A DNA stretch of 12,078 bases, taken from Acidimicrobiia bacterium (GTDB taxonomy: Bacteria > Actinomycetota > Acidimicrobiia > Spongiisociales > ZC4RG35). The position numbers were made by a program, and so were the translations under genes. Of the stretch, positions 1 through 5,327 are shown in pieces. Numbering within the stretch: position 1 is the first letter of the stretch; each line of letters starts with the position of its first letter. The stretch lies in the NCBI GenBank assembly GCA_003230435.1, contig QIDW01000411.1, positions 1 through 12,078 of the forward strand. Direction: 5' to 3'. Under the pieces are notes generated by a model, which was given only the letters and a program-made list of their open reading frames with translations, ran no database searches and had not been told where the DNA came from.

Positions 1-260
1 CTTGACATAGGAGAAACACCTATGCGTGGTCCAAAGGCAGCCTGACCAACGGCAATTTCAGCTTCTAGTCCACTAACCGTTCACTGTGACCTTGGAAACC
101 ATCCGTGACTTGTTGTCACGGGTGGATGATCGACTAATTCGGGCGGGAATCCATGCTGTTTCGGAGGTTGTGCCAACCACGAACTGGTGGTTCCTACTCA
201 GAATGGCAGGCTCCATCGACGAAGTGAGGATGTTGCCTAGGTCGAGGCGCTGAGCCTCTT
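1..260. other. Gene-free stretch downstream of the multicopper oxidase
   Basis: I see no supportable gene here; all frames are broken by stops. One plus-strand frame is open from the window edge to a TGA at 43-45, too short to interpret. The stretch is rich in small perfect inverted repeats: 6-24 (6-bp arms CATAGG/CCTATG), 103-121 (7-bp arms CCGTGAC/GTCACGG, 5-nt loop), 166-178 (GGTTG/CAACC), 175-192 (AACCAC/GTGGTT, which excludes the previous one) and 244-258 (GAGGC/GCCTC). The last lies two bases past the oxidase stop codon. None is followed by a T-run on either strand, so none is a convincing intrinsic terminator. One of them may still end the oxidase transcript. Confidence 0.5.
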
Positions 261-1754
261 CTACGCTACAACTACGAATTGCCCCATCATGCCGGCGTCT
301 TCATGTTCCAAAATGTGGCAGTGGAACATGTAAGGATCATTCGGGTCGGCGAAGTCGCCAAAATGGGTGATGATTCTGACCGTTTCGCGTGGCATTACCA
401 GCACCGTGTCTTTCCAGCCTCTTTCATTCTCTGCTGGTGTCAACCCATCTCGTGTCAGGACTAAGAATTGGATGTCATGAACATGAAACGGGTGAGGCAG
501 GTCCGAATTGTTGGTTACTTCCCAGATTTCGGTGTCGTTCAGTTTGATGGTCTGATCGATCCGATTCATGTCCATGCTCTGTCCGTTGATTGTCATGGGC
601 CCAGAAAAACCCATTTCCAATATGAATGGACGGGTCCTGTTGGCCTCGCCTTCCTGAAGGCGGTCGATGGAGGCCAGGGAGGCCGGTAGAGCGGTAATGG
701 GGTTGGCAGTTGGCGAACCAACATCGATGGTCATGATGTCAAAGGTTGAGTTGTCCAAAGAATTGCTGTTCCAAAACGGGCTGACATTTACCTCTGACGA
801 ATAACTCACCAGCCGCACTTGGCTATTCTCCTGACCGCTGAAGTCGACGAGGATCTCTGCTCTCTCACCGTTGGATAACAGCAATCGAGTCAGTGGAACC
901 GGGCTTTCCAATAGCCCACCATCTGTACCTACTTGATGGAATTGACGGTTATCGCTGAAACCAAAATTGTAGAAACGGGCGTTGGAGCCGTTGAGGAGGC
1001 GGAAACGGACGAATTGTGCCGGGGCGTCGAACATGGGAGTGACAGCCCCGTTGACCAGAATCTGATCTCCTTTCACACCGAAATTGGTGCCGGGGTAATT
1101 GAACGAACCATCGGCATCGATAATCTTGTCCTGAACAATTAGAGGAATGTCGTCTATCCCATATTGATCAGGTAGGGCATATTCACTTTCGGGATCTTGG
1201 ACGATAAATAGTCCAGCTAGACCGTGGTAGACATGCTCGGCTGTCTTATTCTCCAAATGGGGGTGATACCAAAAGGTGGCTTCCTCATTCATGATGGTGT
1301 ATTGGGCCTGCCAGGTGTCACCATCTTTGATTACTTGATGAGGGCCCCCATCCATCATCGCCGGTAAATGTATGCCATGCCAGTGGGTAGTCGTCGGTTC
1401 GCCCAATTGATTGGTCACATTGATGACAACGTCGTCGCCTTTGCGCATGAGCAGCGTGGGACCAAGAATATCGCCGTTGTAGGCGAAGGTTGCGGTGGTC
1501 TTCCCAGGGACATAAGCCATGGAGCCTTGTCGCATGGTCAAGTCGTAAACTTGTCTGCCATCGATTTCCGTTCCGGTCAATAGGTCTGGGACGGGTAGAC
1601 GTTGACCACGAATCACGTCTGTCGCTGTTGATGAAGGATTTCCGTCGTTCAGAAACTGGTCGCGAAAGAGGAAACCCCCACCTAACAAAACAACAGCGCC
1701 ACCAGCGGAGAATTGCAAGAACCTTCGACGTGAAATGTGAAATCGTTTTGTCAT
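261..1754 (-). CDS. Tat-exported multicopper oxidase (CueO/SufI-like)
   Basis: A 497-residue three-cupredoxin multicopper oxidase, expected to act outside the membrane and to couple one-electron oxidation of a substrate (Cu(I), phenolics or metals) to reduction of O2 to water. The N-terminus carries a twin-arginine signal, SRRRFLQ at residues 8-14, followed by a hydrophobic stretch at about 17-30, with no lipobox Cys. All copper motifs are present: HWHG (H124, H126), HPH (H164, H166), HPFHVH (H421, H424, H426) and HCHILEHEDAGMM (H478, C479, H480, H484, M489). The final Met is the usual axial type-1 ligand. The C-terminal part resembles CueO, but the Met-rich insertion of CueO is absent, so cuprous oxidase activity cannot be assumed. 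The ATG has a good ribosome site, AAGGGGA, a few bases upstream. Sampled stretches are only about 43-53% GC against about 57-70% in the genes to the right, which fits transfer. It stands alone, far from the next gene. Confidence 0.96.
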   Translation of the reverse strand: MTKRFHISRRRFLQFSAGGAVVLLGGGFLFRDQFLNDGNPSSTATDVIRGQRLPVPDLLTGTEIDGRQVYDLTMRQGSMAYVPGKTTATFAYNGDILGPTLLMRKGDDVVINVTNQLGEPTTTHWHGIHLPAMMDGGPHQVIKDGDTWQAQYTIMNEEATFWYHPHLENKTAEHVYHGLAGLFIVQDPESEYALPDQYGIDDIPLIVQDKIIDADGSFNYPGTNFGVKGDQILVNGAVTPMFDAPAQFVRFRLLNGSNARFYNFGFSDNRQFHQVGTDGGLLESPVPLTRLLLSNGERAEILVDFSGQENSQVRLVSYSSEVNVSPFWNSNSLDNSTFDIMTIDVGSPTANPITALPASLASIDRLQEGEANRTRPFILEMGFSGPMTINGQSMDMNRIDQTIKLNDTEIWEVTNNSDLPHPFHVHDIQFLVLTRDGLTPAENERGWKDTVLVMPRETVRIITHFGDFADPNDPYMFHCHILEHEDAGMMGQFVVVA

Positions 1755-1759
1755 TTCTT

Positions 1760-1767
1760 CCCCTTAA
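1760..1767 (-). promoter_or_regulatory. Ribosome binding site of the multicopper oxidase
   Basis: On the minus strand AAGGGGAA sits about five bases before the ATG at 1754-1752. It is a strong match to the anti-Shine-Dalgarno sequence and supports this start, which also places the Tat motif at the usual distance from the N-terminus. Confidence 0.7.
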
Positions 1768-1769
1768 TT

Positions 1770-1820
1770 CCAATTCTCGTAATTGGTCGTCAACAGCTTC
1801 ATGTAGTGGCGTACGAGAAT
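1770..1820. promoter_or_regulatory. Nested inverted repeats upstream of the oxidase (possible operator)
   Basis: Two dyads interlock just upstream of the oxidase ribosome site. The first is CCAATT-CTCGT-AATTGG at 1770-1786, with perfect 6-bp arms. The second is a perfect 9-bp inverted pair, ATTCTCGTA at 1773-1781 and TACGAGAAT at 1812-1820, so the same motif occurs twice in opposite orientation about 39 bp apart. A TTGACG reading on the minus strand lies at 1793-1788, between the two copies, and could be a -35 element. I could not place a matching -10 that would leave room for the ribosome site. The layout fits a regulator that binds two sites, or an RNA structure in the leader. It does not match CueR or CsoR operators that I know. 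Confidence 0.4.
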
Positions 1821-2181
1821 CTATGCCGCGGACCAGAAGGCTCACGACCGGTCGGCCAAGCGAGCTGAGCTCGGCTCAGTGCTTCGACCAATTCTCTGTT
1901 GTCACCTTGGTCTCTTCTCTCTCGTGTGTTCGCGTCATCGCCTTCTCAGTGGCCACTCCAGCGCCGAGGGTATGGCACCACCCCGGTGCCGTCACCGCCC
2001 CATGGAACGATCGTGTCTCCCCCAAATGTGGGTAGGGCTAGGTGCAGGATCGGGGAACATAGCCCATAAGGGGAGCCTGAAAATCAGCCTGTGGGAAGTG
2101 ACCGCGTTGGACGATATGGCGTACGGTGGATCGATGTGCGACTCGACCCGTCGATCGGGCAGCGGCTGTCATTGTCGAACG

Positions 2182-2359
2182 ATGGTTTCCGGCACTGTTG
2201 TGGACGCTCACACACCGCTGAGAAGAGCTCCGCGGCCGCTGCGGGGCCCGTTCACTTGCTGGCCGCGCGTCGCAGACGCCGTTCTCGCCATCGTTGGGTT
2301 TGTAGTGGCTGCCTTGGTCTCGTTCGAGGATCGCAATCAAGACTTCGCCGTTCGCCGGG
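2182..2359 (+). pseudogene. Possible N-terminal remnant of a sensor histidine kinase
   Basis: From an ATG at 2182 the plus strand encodes a short basic Arg/Pro-rich stretch, then WPRVADAVLAIVGFVVAAL, a hydrophobic segment preceded by a tryptophan/basic residue. This style is typical of the first membrane helix of actinobacterial NarL-partner histidine kinases (family knowledge). The frame then runs into Arg/Gly/Asp-rich sequence with no kinase motifs (no H-box, no N- or G-box). The identification rests on one short stretch and on its position just before a response regulator fragment, so it is tentative. The end given is where the neighbouring receiver-like frame begins. Confidence 0.3.
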
Positions 2360-2378
2360 TTGGAGGTCTCGTTCGAGG
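2316..2378. repeat. 14-bp direct repeat at the edge of the receiver remnant
   Basis: GGTCTCGTTCGAGG occurs at 2316-2329 and again at 2365-2378, a 49-bp offset. The flanks of the copies do not match further. The second copy lies where receiver homology begins and the first where the putative kinase helix ends. It could be a scar of a short-homology deletion or partial duplication. Confidence 0.6.
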
Positions 2379-2520
2379 CGATCGAGGCGACACGTACCCA
2401 TCGCCCGGACGTGATCCCGATGGACATTCGGATGCCGGAGATGGACGGCCTGGAAGCGACCGCCAGGATCGCAGAGGAGGCCGACTGGGAAGTGCGAATG
2501 TTGATCTTGGAAACTATTCA
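2360..2520 (+). pseudogene. Response regulator receiver-domain remnant (NarL/LuxR type)
   Basis: On the plus strand a frame starting near 2360 reads EAIEATRTHRPDVI, then PMDIRMPEMDGLEATARI. This is the region of a NarL-family receiver around the phospho-acceptor Asp, here the D of MDIRMP at 2423-2425. It continues to WEVRMLILET, matching the usual 'VLILTTF' strand, and then stops resembling the family at about 2514-2520. The stop codon of the oppositely oriented cyclase gene lies exactly there (2518-2520). The N-terminal acidic pocket ('ADD'), the rest of the receiver and the DNA-binding domain are all missing. It is therefore a truncated, non-functional piece, left by a deletion or by the junction that brought in the cyclase gene. 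The receiver match itself is clear. Confidence 0.8.
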
Positions 2521-5247
2521 GGTCGCTAGTAGTTCCTTGGCGGTATCTTCAACGGTTCTGGCATTTCCCCGGGTGTAAGCCGCTGAGTAGTCATCCGGGT
2601 CGAGTTCCTGCTCCAGGTCCGCCAGAAGCGTCGTGGTCATCTCGGTTATCGAAATGTTGTCCACCAGCATTGATTGGCTGCTGATCGGGTCGCCAAGGAC
2701 ACTGGCCAGAATCGCCACCGCTTCATCTATCTTTCCCACTTTCGCCCGCACCTGAGCCACTCTTGCGAGCAGCCCGAGCTTTTCGACAACTTGTCCCATC
2801 TCCTCGGACATGGCGAGACTCTCCACGAAGGAGGCGTCGGCGGCGTCGAAATCTTCGACGCTGAGCTGCGCATCTCCGAGATACTGCAGTCCAGTCTGCG
2901 TCGCTCGCCGATATCCGATCTCCTTTACCCGCGTTACGAGTCTCTTGAGAATTTCGATCCCATCGTGGGGTCGACTCTGCATCGAAGCGATCACTGCCAT
3001 GCCAAGGGCGTTCCAGGCTCTTGCCCAATATTCTTCGAGTTGGGACAACACACGTTCGCTTTCGTCGTAGACCGTGGTTGCAGTGTCGATGTTCCCCAGT
3101 TGGAGCTCCGATAGCCCAAGCCAGGCCTTTAGCAACGCCGGCAGCTGCTCGTTGCCGAGAGCCTCAGAGATGCGGACCCCTTCGGTGCCGACTTCTCGCG
3201 CTTCCTCAAAGCGGTTCAAGTAGGTCAGACAAGCAATTTGGCAAGTGATTGCATACACGTGAGCCGACCGATCCGGAAGCGTCGCCAGTTTGGCAACTGC
3301 ATCGGTGGCCTGGTCTACACCCATTTCGGGCTGCCCCAGGTGTGCCCAGAACCATGCCTGCAATGCGGCCGCCGCTGCACGTGCAATCTCGGTGGTCTCG
3401 TCGCCGGAGTGTGGTTCAAGTGCATCGAGCGCCTCTCCATACAGATTGGCCGCCGCCTGGTGCCACCCCCGTATCTCGTGAAGTAACCACAGAGCGAACG
3501 CGAATTTCCGGGCTGCCGCACCGTCGCCGCCGGCAAGAGAGAGCTGCCAAGCCAACCTAATGTTGTCGAGGTCCGCTTCTACCAAACGTATGGCTTGTAT
3601 CTGGTCGCTAAACATCAGTTCCTCTGCGTGGGCACCTAGCTCCGCATAAAAGTCCTTGTGCGCTGCCACCGTTGTTTCGTGGAGGGGGGCGTCTTCTCTC
3701 AAAGACTCTTCGGCGTACTGCCGTAGTAACTCGTGGACGGTGTACCGACCAGATTCCCGATTGTGGACCAGGAGCGATTTGCTGACCAGATTGGCCAGGT
3801 GCCGCATCGACGTTCCGGCCACGGCCTCTCCAGCCTCCCGCGTGAAGCCCCCACGGAAGACCGAGAGGGCCGAGAACATTCGGCGCTCGTCCGGGTCGAG
3901 CATCGACCACGAATAGTCAAACACCGCCCGAACACTGCGATGGCGATCGGGGATTCCCTCCATTTCGCTTTCGAGGAAGTCCAGGCTTTTTGCTATTTCT
4001 TCGGCGATCTCCCCTATCTGCAGTGCATCAACCCAGGCCGCAGCCAACTCGATCCCCAACGGCATGCCTCCCACCAACTCCAGAATTTGAGCGAGTGGCT
4101 CGAGGTCTTCGGCTGAGAGCGAGAACGAGGCATCAGCGCGTTTGGAGGCGTCGGCAAAGAGCCTGACACCACTGGCAGTGAAAGCTTCCTCCGATGTGCT
4201 CCAGGTCGTTTCCAACCCCGACACGGCCATAACCGTCTCACCTTTGATGTTGAGCTTGGACCGGGAGGTAACGATCATCTTGACCCGAGGACAACTGCTC
4301 AGTATTTCGGTGACGATGCCAGAGCCCGCGGCTACATGTTCGAAATTGTCAAAGACAAGCAGTTGATTCTTGCTGGCGAGGTATGTCAACAGCTGGGTTT
4401 GGAGGTCCTCCTCAGTAGAAAGGGCAATTCCCAACGACTCCGAAGCGGTCTGAACGATGTCGTCAGGGGCGTGGATGGGAGCCAGGTCGATGAAGAAGGC
4501 CCCGTCAGGGAACTCTGATGTGAGCTCCGCCGCAGTCTGGATGGCCAACCGGGTCTTACCGGCACCACCCGGCGCGAGGATCGTGAGCAACCGCGTTTCA
4601 GCAAGCGTCGTTCGGGCATTTGCAAGCTCGTGCTGCCGGCCGATGAACTCTGTCAGCTGGACCGGGAGGTTGTTGGGAACCGCGTCCAGTGAGTTCAAAG
4701 AGGGAAAGCGGTTGTCGAGGCCGTCGAGGTTCAACTGGAAGACCTTTTCAGGGCGAGTGAGATCCTTCAATCGATGAGCCCCCAGATCACTAATCGACAC
4801 CCCTTCGGGTAGATGATCCTGGACCAGTTCGAACGTCGACCCCGATAAGACCGTTTGTCCACCGTGAGCGATCGATCGGAGCCGGGCGGCGCGGTTCACC
4901 GCTGACCCGTAGTAGTCCCCGAGTTCGAGCTCAGCTAAACCCGTGTGCAACGAGGCTCGCACCCGCAATGGCCGTGGTGTCGGCCAATCGACTTCGGCCA
5001 GCCGCCGCTGAATCTGAGTCGAGCCCTCAACTGCGTCGACCGCTGAGCTGAAGACAGCGAATTGGCTATCACCTTCCCCACGCGGTTTGACCAGGATCCC
5101 ATTGTGGCCTTCTACGGCAGATCCGATCACTCCGTCGTGAAGACGAAGCGCATCCATCATCGAATCCGGAGCGTCCTCCCACAACCGTGTGCTGCCTTGA
5201 ACGTCAGTGAAGAGAAAGGTGACCACGCCTTCGGGAAGCTCGTCCAT
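2518..5247 (-). CDS. Class III adenylate cyclase with NB-ARC ATPase and TPR domains
   Basis: A 909-residue cytosolic protein. I chose the start MDELPEGVVTFLFTD because the family begins just before VTFLFTD and because the longer frame would run back into the upstream gene. Cyclase domain (about 8-175): the metal aspartates are D15 (FTDVQGST) and D60 (in a GEGDS variant loop), K54 and D111 (DYYG) sit at the purine-specifying positions, and N118 and R122 at the transition-state positions. The set is complete and of ATP type, so it should make cAMP. NB-ARC module (about 195-410): Walker A GGAGKT at 227-232, Walker B LLVFD at 296-300, TSRS at 327-330, GMPL at 394-397. A winged-helix-like linker follows (YTVHELLRQYA, 502-512), then TPR-like helical repeats from about 590 to 890. 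By family analogy the ATPase/TPR part senses a ligand or partner and gates the cyclase. It lies 80 bp after the membrane-protein gene and may share its transcript. The ribosome site is weak. Confidence 0.92.
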   Translation of the reverse strand: MDELPEGVVTFLFTDVQGSTRLWEDAPDSMMDALRLHDGVIGSAVEGHNGILVKPRGEGDSQFAVFSSAVDAVEGSTQIQRRLAEVDWPTPRPLRVRASLHTGLAELELGDYYGSAVNRAARLRSIAHGGQTVLSGSTFELVQDHLPEGVSISDLGAHRLKDLTRPEKVFQLNLDGLDNRFPSLNSLDAVPNNLPVQLTEFIGRQHELANARTTLAETRLLTILAPGGAGKTRLAIQTAAELTSEFPDGAFFIDLAPIHAPDDIVQTASESLGIALSTEEDLQTQLLTYLASKNQLLVFDNFEHVAAGSGIVTEILSSCPRVKMIVTSRSKLNIKGETVMAVSGLETTWSTSEEAFTASGVRLFADASKRADASFSLSAEDLEPLAQILELVGGMPLGIELAAAWVDALQIGEIAEEIAKSLDFLESEMEGIPDRHRSVRAVFDYSWSMLDPDERRMFSALSVFRGGFTREAGEAVAGTSMRHLANLVSKSLLVHNRESGRYTVHELLRQYAEESLREDAPLHETTVAAHKDFYAELGAHAEELMFSDQIQAIRLVEADLDNIRLAWQLSLAGGDGAAARKFAFALWLLHEIRGWHQAAANLYGEALDALEPHSGDETTEIARAAAAALQAWFWAHLGQPEMGVDQATDAVAKLATLPDRSAHVYAITCQIACLTYLNRFEEAREVGTEGVRISEALGNEQLPALLKAWLGLSELQLGNIDTATTVYDESERVLSQLEEYWARAWNALGMAVIASMQSRPHDGIEILKRLVTRVKEIGYRRATQTGLQYLGDAQLSVEDFDAADASFVESLAMSEEMGQVVEKLGLLARVAQVRAKVGKIDEAVAILASVLGDPISSQSMLVDNISITEMTTTLLADLEQELDPDDYSAAYTRGNARTVEDTAKELLAT

Positions 5248-5327
5248 TCGTCTGGAGCCTAGATGTATTGATCGGTGAGGTTGTTGACGCGGCTGATGGG
5301 TGGGCCGTCGACGACTATCACGAATCC

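Larger units (their letters stand above)
1755..2517. other. 763-bp stretch without an intact gene
   Basis: This interval separates the oxidase start from the stop of the intact cyclase gene. Its left end holds the oxidase leader and dyads. Around 1845-1884 there are several palindromes: CGACCGGTCG at 1845-1854, and an imperfect hairpin at 1858-1884 with the core CTGAGC-TCG-GCTCAG at 1865-1879. No T-run follows. From about 2182 rightward the plus strand carries what look like remnants of a two-component system (listed separately). Longer open frames here, including one of 129 codons on the minus strand at 2038-2427, have no recognisable protein character. I see no RNA gene and no transposase. 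Confidence 0.55.

Noticed and set aside
1..30. TTGACA at 2-7 as the -35 of a plus-strand promoter
   Set aside because: No -10 element at the right distance and no gene downstream on that strand; it overlaps a small hairpin.
103..121. GTGAC-AACAA-GTCAC dyad (minus strand) as a CRP-type cAMP receptor site, attractive beside two cyclases
   Set aside because: The half-site spacing is seven between GTGA and TCAC rather than six, and it lies downstream of the oxidase rather than in a promoter.
2038..2427. 129-codon minus-strand frame in the gene-poor region
   Set aside because: No protein-like features, and it is antisense to the receiver and kinase-like remnants.
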